This document shows positions 16,356 through 24,825 of a stretch of 64,000 nucleotides of DNA, in pieces. The stretch is taken from NCBI GenBank assembly GCA_964594365.1, contig CAZQMB010000002.1, positions 62,001 through 126,000 of the forward strand, read 5' to 3'. A model generated the notes under the pieces. That model was not told the DNA's origin. It did not search any database and saw only the letters and a list, made by a program, of their open reading frames with translations. The stretch is from CAIUSP01 sp964594365. GTDB taxonomy: Bacteria; Actinomycetota; Thermoleophilia; Solirubrobacterales; 70-9. The stretch's first letter is position 1. Each line of letters opens with the position of its first letter. The position numbers and the translations under genes are program-made.

Positions 16356-17491
16356 TGCCTGGACGTATGTACGTCCACAGGCTCGAATCCCTCCGCTCCG
16401 AGTCTCGCCACCTCGGTCACCAACCTCTCTCCGCTCGCGACGCGGTCGATCTGGACGATCAGGTCGAGGGCTCGGACGAGCTGATCCCTGATCCTGCCTG
16501 CTTCCAGCCCGCCTCCCGCGAGCGTGGCCAACATCTCGAGTCGGACCAGCGAGTCCTCGGGCGAGTTCGCATGAACCGTGGAGAGGGCGCCATCGTGGCC
16601 CGTGTTCAAGGCGATCACCAGATCCAGCGCCTCGGCCCCCCTGACCTCTCCGATCAGCAGTCGATCGGGGCGCATCCTGAGTGCGTTGCGGAGCAGATCC
16701 CGGATCGTCACCTCTCCACGACCCTCGACGTTCGCGGGTCGTGACTCCAGCCTCACGACGTGCTCTTGGGAGAGACGCAGCTCTGCCGCATCTTCGATGG
16801 TCACTATGCGCTCCGACGGATCGATGTGGGCAGAAAGAGCGTTCAGCAGCGTCGTCTTGCCGGCACCGGTGCCCCCGCTGATCAGGATGTTCTCGCGCCG
16901 CTCGACCGCGTGGGTGAGGGTCTCGAACATGCTCTCGCTGAGAGTCCCCTTCTCGACCAGGTCTCTCAGTGAAGGTCGCTCTGCTCCGAAGCGGCGTATC
17001 GACAGGCAGGCTCCATCGATCGCAAGTGGCGGAACGGTCACGTTTACCCGAGAGCCGTCCACCAACCTCGCATCGGCCATCGGGGAGAGTTCATCGACCC
17101 TCCGGCCGAGCGGCGCAAGCAGTCGCTCGATCGCATCATCGAGTGACTGCGCGTCCCTGAAACGCACACCCGTGCGCTCCAACCTGCCCCGGCGCTCCAT
17201 CCAGACGCGATCATGGCCGACCACGAGCACCTCGTCCACCGATGGATCGGCCAGGAGTTCTTCGAGTGGGCCGAGCCCGAGTGCCTCACGCTCGATCAGT
17301 TCCCTCAGTTCATCCCGCGACGCGCTCGAGAGTAACGCCGCATCACGCTCGACGAGCTCGGCGATCGACTCCTCGGCTGAGCCGAGTGACCTTCCGGCGA
17401 GCGCCGCGGACCGCGACTGGTCCACGAGCCTCTCTCGCAGAGTGACCGCGAACGACTCGAGCCATGATGAGCGTACGGTGGAATCCATCAT
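16352..17491 (-). CDS. tadA: Tad secretion ATPase TadA / CpaF
   Basis: This 379-aa cytoplasmic hexameric ATPase of the CpaF type powers Tad pilus assembly. It has the N-terminal domain preceding SVDEVLVVG, VPPLAIDGACLSIRRF, Walker A GGTGAGKTTLLNAL, the Asp box ERIVTIEDAAELRL, Walker B RLLIGEVRGAEALD and the His box LNTGHDGALSTVHANS. The start is the ATG pair at 17491/17488. An in-frame extension to 17626 is less likely because the family N-terminus fits the shorter form. No Shine-Dalgarno is obvious. A 254-bp non-coding leader precedes it. No tadZ or flp gene is adjacent. Confidence 0.9.
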   Translation of the reverse strand: MMDSTVRSSWLESFAVTLRERLVDQSRSAALAGRSLGSAEESIAELVERDAALLSSASRDELRELIEREALGLGPLEELLADPSVDEVLVVGHDRVWMERRGRLERTGVRFRDAQSLDDAIERLLAPLGRRVDELSPMADARLVDGSRVNVTVPPLAIDGACLSIRRFGAERPSLRDLVEKGTLSESMFETLTHAVERRENILISGGTGAGKTTLLNALSAHIDPSERIVTIEDAAELRLSQEHVVRLESRPANVEGRGEVTIRDLLRNALRMRPDRLLIGEVRGAEALDLVIALNTGHDGALSTVHANSPEDSLVRLEMLATLAGGGLEAGRIRDQLVRALDLIVQIDRVASGERLVTEVARLGAEGFEPVDVHTSRQ

Positions 17492-17745
17492 GCGCTGAGG
17501 CGGGAGTCGAGGGGCTTCTCCCCCGTTGCAGCGAGAAAAGAAAAGGGGCTCCAACTCGCCGTTGCCGTCCCGGCCTGAGAACCCGTCTTTGGACAGGTGG
17601 GCGTCTACCGGAAGAACCCAGCGCAACTGGGGACGCCGGAAATCGACACCCTGGCCGATTGTGTTGGGTCAACATTGGGGACGGCTGTCGAACGAGTTCG
17701 AACCCCGACTTCCACCCTACCACCGTCGCAGAGCGACGAGAGTGG
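17492..17745 (-). promoter_or_regulatory. Non-coding leader region upstream of tadA
   Basis: This 254-bp gap presumably holds the tad promoter. On the minus strand it contains a T-rich run (about 17544-17533) and a GGGG...CCCC hairpin close to the tadA start. Adjacent to the preceding stop, a compound hairpin pairs ACCAC/GTGGT and GTCGC/GCGAC (17719-17746). I recognise no riboswitch class and no small ORF worth calling. Confidence 0.35.
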
Positions 17746-18111
17746 TTATCCCTGATCTTCCAGAACGCGCCAGGAAGTGATCGAGCCGTCCTTCAGGCCA
17801 ACCGCTATCTCGACCTCGGTCGTGTCGGCCACCTCACCCGACTCCCTCCATACGTACTCGAGAGCGGCCAGAACCTTCACCCCGCCTTCGCTCACCTCGA
17901 GATCGATCAGGCGATACCGACGGTCCAGATGGTCGAAGCGTTTGGAGACCCACTCTGCAGCAGCGTCCGGGCCGACGAGGTCGCCTCGAGCAGTGTGGAT
18001 GGTGATCGACTCATCGGAAAGCGAGCGCAGGGCCTCGGCATCGCCGCGGCTGACCGACTCGAGCAGCCGCTCGACTACCGTCCTCGTGTTCTGATCAGTC
18101 GGCTCGCCCAC
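17746..18111 (-). CDS. NTF2-like / SnoaL-type small protein
   Basis: This 121-aa protein follows the NTF2-like cone fold pattern: an N-terminal helix VVERLLESVSRGDAEALRSL, then DESITIHTARGDLVGPDAAAEWVSKRF, and C-terminal beta strands ending ITSWRVLEDQG. Such proteins are small-molecule binders, isomerases or polyketide-type enzymes; no catalytic residues point to a specific reaction. The start overlaps the preceding membrane-protein gene by 17 bp, so the two are probably co-expressed. Function is unknown. Confidence 0.75.
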   Translation of the reverse strand: MGEPTDQNTRTVVERLLESVSRGDAEALRSLSDESITIHTARGDLVGPDAAAEWVSKRFDHLDRRYRLIDLEVSEGGVKVLAALEYVWRESGEVADTTEVEIAVGLKDGSITSWRVLEDQG

Positions 18112-19117
18112 GCTCGCGCAGACGCTGGATCAGGCGCCTCGGCGCCTTGCCGAGGCTCGATTCCGGGAAGAGGCTGGCAACCAGGAACACCGAACCCACG
18201 ACGATGAGCAACGCCGGCCACACCCCGAAGGCGTCGGGGCGCCTTTCTCCGGAGTGGACATCGAGTCCGACCACGTAGAAGAACAGGATCAGGCCGACAG
18301 CGCCAGCCCAGGTCAGACCTCGGGCCCCGATGCCCACTCCGGCGATCACCGCCACGAGGCCGACCAGCAGCAGGGCGAGCTCCCAGACGATTCCGGAACC
18401 GGCGCTGTCCACGCCCGCAATGGTCGGGATCAGACCGAGCGCTGAGGTGATTCCGTAGCCGCCGGCGAACACGGCTACGACGGTCGCTGCAGTGAATGCC
18501 TCAGACGCGTTACGCAGAGGGAGATCAGAGGCGACCTCATCGAACTCCGACTCGACCCTCCGATCGCTGCGGTCAGGGGCGCGCCAGAGGGCCACACCGA
18601 TCCCGGCGAGGATCAGCGAGTACAGGAGCATCAACCCTCTGAAGGCGCCGAAGCTCTCCGCGATGCCTCCGTCGAATACGGCATCGAGAAAGCCAGCCAG
18701 AGCCACGGCTGAGAGGAGACATGCGAAGAGGATCAGGAATCGCACTCCGGCCCTTCGAGCCGCGTAGGCGGAGACCCCCGCTCCGAGTCCGAAGGACCAG
18801 AACACGTTGATCCCGTTGGATGCATCACCGGGCTCGCCGAGCCAATTGGCGAGTTGGCGCAATGCGAGGACGGTCAGGATCACTCCGACCGTGAGGAAGA
18901 GCGACTGCCAAGGTCGGGTCGCGCTCTCGGAACGAGAGCCTGACAATCCCATCCAGAGCACCACCATCGCTGGGATGCCGAGGATGGCGAAGGAGGCGAA
19001 TGCTCCGGCCGCACTGCCCGTACGGAGTACCCACATGGCAACCCCGATGGCGATGAGCAACGCGGCAAGCTCTCGGAGCAGATCCCGGGAAGCATCCGGT
19101 GCGAGTGACTTTCGCAC
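18095..19117 (-). CDS. Uncharacterised polytopic membrane protein
   Basis: This 340-aa protein has about ten hydrophobic segments of 18-22 residues. A short charged cytoplasmic loop (DRSDRRVESEFDEVASD) separates two groups of roughly five, which hints at an internal duplication. The C-terminus ends in a basic amphipathic stretch (APRRLIQRLRERGR). I recognise no transporter motif. It lies 11 bp after the GH3 gene and overlaps the NTF2-like gene, so it belongs to a three-gene run after aspS. Confidence 0.68.
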   Translation of the reverse strand: MRKSLAPDASRDLLRELAALLIAIGVAMWVLRTGSAAGAFASFAILGIPAMVVLWMGLSGSRSESATRPWQSLFLTVGVILTVLALRQLANWLGEPGDASNGINVFWSFGLGAGVSAYAARRAGVRFLILFACLLSAVALAGFLDAVFDGGIAESFGAFRGLMLLYSLILAGIGVALWRAPDRSDRRVESEFDEVASDLPLRNASEAFTAATVVAVFAGGYGITSALGLIPTIAGVDSAGSGIVWELALLLVGLVAVIAGVGIGARGLTWAGAVGLILFFYVVGLDVHSGERRPDAFGVWPALLIVVGSVFLVASLFPESSLGKAPRRLIQRLRERGRAD

Positions 19118-19128
19118 GGAGCTGCTGC

Positions 19129-20595
19129 CTAACCTTCCAGAGCGTTCTTCAGATCCTGGATGCGGTCGTAGGCCCGCTGCAGAGTGCTGCGGTCGAGCCG
19201 ACCCTTCTTGAAGGACTTCTCGAGAGCGTCGAACGCGCTCACCGCGGCGCCGTTCGTTCCAGCGAACAGGACGAGATCGACGCCCGCCCTGATTGCGCGG
19301 AACGCGGCATCCCCGGGAGAGGTGCCCGCAGCAGGCGCCTCGAGATCATCGCTGATCACGACCCCCTTGAATCCGAGTTGATTGCGCAGCAGGCCATCGA
19401 TCACCTCGGAGGAGTAGACGGCCTGCTCGTCGCCGGAAACGGCGGGATAGACAGCACTGGAGACCATCACCAGACGCGCTCCTGCCTTGATCGGAGCACG
19501 AAAAGCCTCTAAATCGGCTTGGACCTCGTTCGCACTGGCATCCACCGTGACAGGAGCGAAGTCGGTGTTCTCGGTGGCGAGGCCGAGAGCAGGGAAATGC
19601 TTCGGGGTTGCCGCAACGCCGGCGCCCTGCATGCCCTCTACGAACGCGGCACCGTATCTTCCGACCGTGGCCGGGTCGCTGCTGTAGATCCGCGAGGCGA
19701 TCGTGTCGGCCGTGTCGTCATGAGCCACATCGACTACCGGTGCGAGGTTCACATTGATACCGAGTGGCTTCAGGAATTCCCCTGTCTTCCTTCCCTCAGA
19801 GAGCGCCGCATCCTCTCCTCCGGCAGCCTCCATGTCGTTCGGCCCGATATCCGGTGGACCCGGCAGGCGCTTCACGTAGCCACCCTCCTGATCGATCATC
19901 ACCAGGACTGGCGGCTGTCCTCCGCGAGCCGCTGCCTTCTGGAGTTTCGCGGCGAATCTATCCGCATCCTCCGGACGCCCGGCACCCATCAGGACACCGG
20001 AGATCTGACCGCGCTCGACCCGCTTGATCATCCCCTTGCTCGGGCCAGCGTCGCCCACCTTGCCGATGATGGTCTGACCGATCATCTCCGAAACCGTTGG
20101 CGAGGAGCTGGAACCCCCGCCATCGCTGCAGCCTCTCACGAGCAGGACGAGCAACAGCACCACCACCGCAACGAGGAGGATGCCTCCCAGCAGCGCTCCG
20201 AGTCGCCGTCGCTTCAACTCGGAGCTGGTGGGACGAGCTGCTGCGTTTCCACTCGTAGCCGACGCTGCGGCCGGCGCCTCGACACCGGCGGTGCGTCTCT
20301 CCCGGGTGACCGGTTCCTTCCTGCCCTTCCTCTTCCTCGACTTCTTCTTCTCGCCCTGCGCCTGACGTGCTGCCCTTTGCACGCCGGTATCGAAGGGATC
20401 GGGTGCCGTCTTCCATTCGCCGGTCTCGAGCGGGTCGGGGATGGACGAGGGATCCACGACAGGAATCTCCTCGATCGGGGTGGGAGGTCCGAGCTCGGTT
20501 GGCTCCGGGTCCGGAAGCTTCGGTCTCCAGTCGGCGTCGTCCACGCCCGGATCGTCTCCGCGTGGCGTGTCGTCGGGTGGCCTCCCCTCGATCAC
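19129..20595 (-). CDS. Membrane-anchored glycoside hydrolase family 3 (beta-N-acetylhexosaminidase-like)
   Basis: This 488-aa protein has a Pro/Asp-rich cytoplasmic N-terminus, a Lys/Arg-rich patch, one membrane anchor (LGALLGGILLVAVVVLLLVLL) and an extracytoplasmic GH3 barrel. Family landmarks: MIDQEGGYVKRL, NLAPVVDVAHD, KHFPALG and VISDDLEA, whose first Asp is the expected nucleophile. The usual NagZ KHFPGHG...DSH loop reads KHFPALGLATENTD, so the general acid/base His is not where NagZ has it. The role is probably cell-wall glycan processing or turnover. The GTG start overlaps the aspS stop (GTGA). Confidence 0.82.
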   Translation of the reverse strand: MIEGRPPDDTPRGDDPGVDDADWRPKLPDPEPTELGPPTPIEEIPVVDPSSIPDPLETGEWKTAPDPFDTGVQRAARQAQGEKKKSRKRKGRKEPVTRERRTAGVEAPAAASATSGNAAARPTSSELKRRRLGALLGGILLVAVVVLLLVLLVRGCSDGGGSSSSPTVSEMIGQTIIGKVGDAGPSKGMIKRVERGQISGVLMGAGRPEDADRFAAKLQKAAARGGQPPVLVMIDQEGGYVKRLPGPPDIGPNDMEAAGGEDAALSEGRKTGEFLKPLGINVNLAPVVDVAHDDTADTIASRIYSSDPATVGRYGAAFVEGMQGAGVAATPKHFPALGLATENTDFAPVTVDASANEVQADLEAFRAPIKAGARLVMVSSAVYPAVSGDEQAVYSSEVIDGLLRNQLGFKGVVISDDLEAPAAGTSPGDAAFRAIRAGVDLVLFAGTNGAAVSAFDALEKSFKKGRLDRSTLQRAYDRIQDLKNALEG

Positions 20596-22400
20596 TGACC
20601 CTGCCCCTCAGGACTCTTGGGGGCGGTGCGACCGCCGAGTCCCAGTTCACGCAACTGGACTGAATCGGCAGCTGCGGGAGCGCCGGTCAACGGATCCGCT
20701 CCCGAAGCCGTCTTCGGGAATGCGATTACCTCACGAATCGAGTCTGAGCCGTGTAGCAGCGCCACAATCCGATCCAAACCGTAGGCGATTCCACCGTGGG
20801 GCGGTGCCCCGTGACGGAGGGCCTGCAGCAGGAATCCGAACCTGTCCTCGGCGACTTCGTCGGGGATCCCCAGTATCTGGAATACGGTCGACTGGACCTC
20901 GGGGTCGGAGATTCGGATCGATCCGCCACCGACCTCCCATCCGTTCCAGACCACGTCGTACGCCCTCGCCCGCGCTGCACCCGGATCGGAGGCTTCCAGA
21001 GCCCCATCTGGGGATGTGAAGGGGTGGTGCAGAGGGTCCCAAGACCCCGTTTCCTCGTTCGCTGCGAACAGTGGCCAGTCCACCACCCAGACCAGGCGGT
21101 GCTCTCCCTCCGGGATCAATCCGAGCCTCTCTCCCAGCCTGCTGCGCAACTCACCGAGGATCTCGGCCGAGGCCATGGGTGAGTCCGCGACTATCAGCAG
21201 CACGTCACCGGGTTCTGCACGGAGCGCCTCATTGGCAGCCGCGATCTCGCCTTCGCTGAGGAACTTCGCGATCGGACACTTCCAGCCAGCATCCTCGACC
21301 ACGGCCCAGACCAACCCCTTGGCTCCGATCTCCTGCGCCTCGGAGACGAGGCCATCGAGCTCTGAACGTGACATCTCGTGTGCGCCCGCGTTCAGCGCGC
21401 GCACCACCGCTCCACCTTCGATCGCATCTGCAAACGCCTTGAATTCCGAGCCGCGGAAGACGTCTGTGATCTCGCTCAGCTCGAGGCCGAACCGCACGTC
21501 TGGTCGATCGGTCCCGTAGCGTGCGATCGCCTCGTCGTACGGGATTCGCTGCATCGGAAGCTCCAGTTCGATCCCGCACTCACCCAGGACGGTGGCGAGC
21601 AGTCGCTCGTTCAGCGCGATCACATCCTCAGGCTCGACGAATGACATCTCCACATCGAGCTGCGTGAAGTCAGGCTGTCGATCGGCGCGCAGATCCTCAT
21701 CGCGAAAACATCGGGCGATCTGGAAGTAACGCTCGACCCCTCCGATCATCAGGAGCTGTTTGAACAGTTGGGGAGATTGCGGCAGGGCGTAGAAGGAGCC
21801 CTGACGATGGCGACTCGGCACCAGGAAGTCCCTCGCTCCTTCGGGGGTCGAGCGGGTGAGAACCGGTGTCTCGATCTCGAGGAAACCCTCCTCGGAGAGG
21901 AACTCTCGCATCGAGCGCGCCACTCGGTGTCTCAACTCCATCGCCTCCCGCATCCGATCGCGACGAAGGTCGAGATACCGGTACTTGAGTCTCGTCTCTT
22001 CGGATACCTCACCGGAGAACGACTCGATCTCGAAAGGAGGAGTCTCGGCGTGAGAAAGGAGATCTGCCTCCGCGACCCTGATCTCGACCGAGCCGGTTGG
22101 CAGTTCGGGGTTGACGGTGTCCGGGGAACGCTCCACGACCGCACCGGAAACGCTCAATACGTCCTCGGAACGGAGCCTGTGGCCGAGGTCGAAAGCCTCT
22201 CCAGCATCGTCGGGATCGAACACCAGTTGGACTAGACCGGTCCTGTCGCGCAGGTCGATGAAGACGAGACCACCGTGATCACGTCGTCGATGGACCCAGC
22301 CAGCTACTCGTACCGTCTCCCCCACCCGCGCAGGCAGGACCTCGCCGCACCAGGCGCTGCGGAAGCGATTCGATTCGGGGGAGGGCAAACCGGATGACAT
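20592..22400 (-). CDS. aspS: Aspartyl-tRNA synthetase
   Basis: This 602-aa bacterial-type class II synthetase has an N-terminal OB-fold anticodon domain (VRVAGWVHRRRDHGGLVFIDLRDR), motif 2 region FRDEDLRADRQPDFTQLD, a GAD insertion domain and motif 3 GIAYGLDRIVALL. It charges tRNA-Asp, and possibly tRNA-Asn if a GatCAB pathway exists, which cannot be told here. It lies 52 bp after hisS. The stop overlaps the start of the GH3 gene, an unusual functional pairing. Confidence 0.96.
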   Translation of the reverse strand: MSSGLPSPESNRFRSAWCGEVLPARVGETVRVAGWVHRRRDHGGLVFIDLRDRTGLVQLVFDPDDAGEAFDLGHRLRSEDVLSVSGAVVERSPDTVNPELPTGSVEIRVAEADLLSHAETPPFEIESFSGEVSEETRLKYRYLDLRRDRMREAMELRHRVARSMREFLSEEGFLEIETPVLTRSTPEGARDFLVPSRHRQGSFYALPQSPQLFKQLLMIGGVERYFQIARCFRDEDLRADRQPDFTQLDVEMSFVEPEDVIALNERLLATVLGECGIELELPMQRIPYDEAIARYGTDRPDVRFGLELSEITDVFRGSEFKAFADAIEGGAVVRALNAGAHEMSRSELDGLVSEAQEIGAKGLVWAVVEDAGWKCPIAKFLSEGEIAAANEALRAEPGDVLLIVADSPMASAEILGELRSRLGERLGLIPEGEHRLVWVVDWPLFAANEETGSWDPLHHPFTSPDGALEASDPGAARARAYDVVWNGWEVGGGSIRISDPEVQSTVFQILGIPDEVAEDRFGFLLQALRHGAPPHGGIAYGLDRIVALLHGSDSIREVIAFPKTASGADPLTGAPAAADSVQLRELGLGGRTAPKSPEGQGQ

Positions 22401-22452
22401 GACTTCTCAGTCTCGCAAGATGTGCGGTCTCGATGCGGGAGACGCCTGCCGC

Positions 22453-23694
22453 TCAGGAGGCGTCAGGAGAAAACCTCTCCACCAGGCCGGACCAGGCGAC
22501 GGTGACCTGCTCACCGCTCTCCATGTCACGGACGACAGGCTCCTGGTCGGTATCGAGGATCACGCAGCTCTTGGCCCCGACACGATCCGCCTGTTTCATC
22601 TGCCCCTTGATGGCCCTCCCTGCCAGATCGAGATCAGCCGCCACTCCGGCCCGTCGCAGATCTACCACCAACTTCAGCGCGCGCTGGCGATTCTCGTCAT
22701 CTGCGACGACGAACACCTCTGCTCGCGGCTCTGGGGTCTGCTCCGGCATCGCCAGGACGAGCCTCTCTACTCCGGCGGCCCAGCCGACCGCAGGGGTCGG
22801 CTTGCCCCCCAACTGCTCGATCAAACCGTCGTAGCGACCCCCTCCGCCCACACCCGACTGAGCCCCCAAGCTGTCGCAGGTGAACTCGAAGACGGTGCGC
22901 GTGTAGTAATCCAGCCCCCTCACGAGGCTGGGGTCGAGTTCGTAGGTGACCCCGAGATCGTCGAGAACGCCCTTGACTACCTCGAAGTGTTCGGCGTCCG
23001 CGGCATCGAGCCGGTCGAGCATGGTCGGAGCCTCCGCCATCACCTTGGCCGTTCCCTCGTGATCCGCGTCGAAGGCGCGCAACGGATTCGAATCTATCCG
23101 CCCTCGTACCTCCTCGGAGAGTTCCGAATCGTTGGCTCGCAGATACTCGCGCAACTCCTCGAGATACGCGGCCCGGGAGTCGACCGAGCCGAGGCTGCCG
23201 AGACGCAATCGCGCATCGGCGATCCCGAGCATCGCGATCAGATCGGCCAACAGCGCGATCATCTCCGCATCGACCAAAGGCGAGTCCGACCCGATCGCCT
23301 CGGCACCGATCTGCTGGAACTGCCGGTAGCGTCCCGCCTGAGGCCGCTCGTGGCGGAAGAAGGGACCCGAGTACCAGAGCTTGACCGGCTGAGGCCATTT
23401 CTGCATTCCGTGCTCCAGGTAGGCCCTGCAAACCGAAGCAGTCCCTTCGGGTCGGAGAGTCAGTTCACGATCGCCCTGATCGGTGAACGAGAACATCTGC
23501 TTGGTGACGATGTCGGTGCTCTCCCCCACCCCTCGGGCGAAGAGCGAGGTCTCCTCGAAGATCGGCGTCTCTACTCGCGCGTAACCTGCGCGCTCCAGCA
23601 AGAGGCGAGAGGTGTCCTCGACGAGCCGCCTCGCAGGCTGCTGTTCGGGTAGCGCATCGAAGGTTCCTCTGGGTGCCTTGAAGGAGCTACTCAT
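22453..23694 (-). CDS. hisS: Histidyl-tRNA synthetase
   Basis: This 413-aa class II synthetase shows PRGTFD at the N-terminus, motif 2 around GPFFRHERPQAGRYRQFQQ, the histidine motif GLDYYTRTVFEF, motif 3 AVGWAAGVERLVLA and a C-terminal anticodon-binding domain. The ATG at 23694 has TAAGGT at 23709-23704 nine bases upstream, so an almost leaderless transcript is possible. A GC hairpin (GACGCCT/AGGCGTC) covers the stop codon. The hisS-aspS pair is widespread in Gram-positive bacteria. Confidence 0.96.
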   Translation of the reverse strand: MSSSFKAPRGTFDALPEQQPARRLVEDTSRLLLERAGYARVETPIFEETSLFARGVGESTDIVTKQMFSFTDQGDRELTLRPEGTASVCRAYLEHGMQKWPQPVKLWYSGPFFRHERPQAGRYRQFQQIGAEAIGSDSPLVDAEMIALLADLIAMLGIADARLRLGSLGSVDSRAAYLEELREYLRANDSELSEEVRGRIDSNPLRAFDADHEGTAKVMAEAPTMLDRLDAADAEHFEVVKGVLDDLGVTYELDPSLVRGLDYYTRTVFEFTCDSLGAQSGVGGGGRYDGLIEQLGGKPTPAVGWAAGVERLVLAMPEQTPEPRAEVFVVADDENRQRALKLVVDLRRAGVAADLDLAGRAIKGQMKQADRVGAKSCVILDTDQEPVVRDMESGEQVTVAWSGLVERFSPDAS

Positions 23695-23741
23695 CGGTTC
23701 ACGACCTTACCGCCGCGGGCAGATCACCCCGCCCACGGACC

Positions 23742-24386
23742 TCAGGTTCCGCCGGAGATCCCGACCAGGAAGGGATTGCTGGCCTTCTCGGCTCCGAGCG
23801 TGGTCTGCTCCATGTGGCCCGGATAGATCACGGTCTCAGGGTGATGCGAATCGACCAATTTCGCGATGCTGTCGAGCAAGACCTTGGGGTCGCCTCCCGG
23901 AAGATCCGTGCGACCGACCGAGCCCTTGAAGATCACGTCGCCTGAGAACATCGCTCCGTGGTCGGGCAGCGAGTAGGTGACATGACCGATGCTGTGTCCC
24001 GGAGTGAAGATCACCTCGACCTTGGTTCCTCCGAGTTCCAGCGTCTCGCCACCGGCGATCGTGTGCTCGGCCTCCCAGGCGCGCAGCGGGGGTAGTCCTG
24101 GAAAGGACATGTAGGTATTCGGGTCGGCGAGGATCGGCGCCTCCAGTTCGGGACACCAGACGGGCGCGCCCGTGGCCTCGGCGATGTCTGCAACCGCACC
24201 GATGTGGTCGAAGTGGGTATGGGTGAGCAGGATTGCCTCGACCTCCCCACCGGCCTCTGCGATCGCCTCGAGGAGGATCGGTGCCTCATCGCCGGGGTCG
24301 ACCACCAGCAACTTCCCGTCCTCTCGAGGGCGGACGACGTAGGTGTTCTCGGCCACCGGGCCGACCGTGTAAGAAGAGACCTGCAC
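23742..24386 (-). CDS. MBL-fold metallo-hydrolase (glyoxalase II-like)
   Basis: This 214-aa cytoplasmic protein has the metallo-beta-lactamase metal motif THTHFDHIG, then GHSIGHVTY, FSGDVIF and a C-terminal YPGHMEQT, giving the full set of His/Asp ligands for a dinuclear site. It belongs to the YcbL/glyoxalase II-like group. The thioester substrate is not determinable. It starts with GTG at 24386, just after the neighbouring small membrane protein gene. Confidence 0.88.
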   Translation of the reverse strand: MQVSSYTVGPVAENTYVVRPREDGKLLVVDPGDEAPILLEAIAEAGGEVEAILLTHTHFDHIGAVADIAEATGAPVWCPELEAPILADPNTYMSFPGLPPLRAWEAEHTIAGGETLELGGTKVEVIFTPGHSIGHVTYSLPDHGAMFSGDVIFKGSVGRTDLPGGDPKVLLDSIAKLVDSHHPETVIYPGHMEQTTLGAEKASNPFLVGISGGT

Positions 24387-24395
24387 CAGTCCGAC

Positions 24396-24815
24396 CTAGC
24401 CGGACTTCTTCTCGCCCTTGTCAGGGCTGCTGGCCTCTTTGCCTTTGCGAGAGGCAGCGATCCGCCGCTCTTCTATCTGACGAGCGCGGCGTCGATAGAA
24501 GAAGCTGTCGGTGTAGTAGCTGAGGGGAATGTAGAAGGCCAGCATGAAGACGGCGAGGAGCACCGAGGCCCCGACGGGACGGCTGAAGACGACCACCACC
24601 AGCACGAAGAAGATGCCGGCTGCAGCGAGGCCCTTGAAGATCGCGCCCTTCCAGGTCGGTGGCTTGGGCGCAGCGGGGCCGCGTTTCTTGGCGCCAGCCT
24701 TGGCCCTGGCCCGCGCTTCGGCACGGCTCCGCGGACGACCGCTGGTGCGCCGATCGATGCTGCCGGCCTGGGTTCCGCGGTGCTTCCTCTTTCGCTTGCG
24801 CTTCGACTTGGCCAC
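24396..24815 (-). CDS. Small membrane protein with a highly basic N-terminus
   Basis: This 139-aa protein is not recognised. Residues 1-55 are extremely Lys/Arg-rich (KSKRKRKRKHRG and repeated Arg-Ala), followed by two hydrophobic segments (GLAAAGIFFVLVVVVF and LLAVFMLAFYIPLSYY) and another basic C-terminal tail. The positive ends should be cytoplasmic. Its GTG start is 10 bp after the ftcD-like stop and its stop is 9 bp before the MBL gene, so it is cotranscribed with them. Confidence 0.68.
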   Translation of the reverse strand: MAKSKRKRKRKHRGTQAGSIDRRTSGRPRSRAEARARAKAGAKKRGPAAPKPPTWKGAIFKGLAAAGIFFVLVVVVFSRPVGASVLLAVFMLAFYIPLSYYTDSFFYRRRARQIEERRIAASRKGKEASSPDKGEKKSG

Positions 24816-24825
24816 GGCGGGAAAT

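Noticed and set aside
16360..16377. Palindrome TGGACGTA-TG-TACGTCCA at the tadA 3' end
   Set aside because: Inside coding sequence; an 8-bp perfect arm pair is expected about once by chance in a window this size.
17690..17715. tRNA-like T-loop (GGGGTTCGAAC on the minus strand)
   Set aside because: The flanking bases do not form a proper T-stem, and no acceptor or anticodon arm can be drawn around it.
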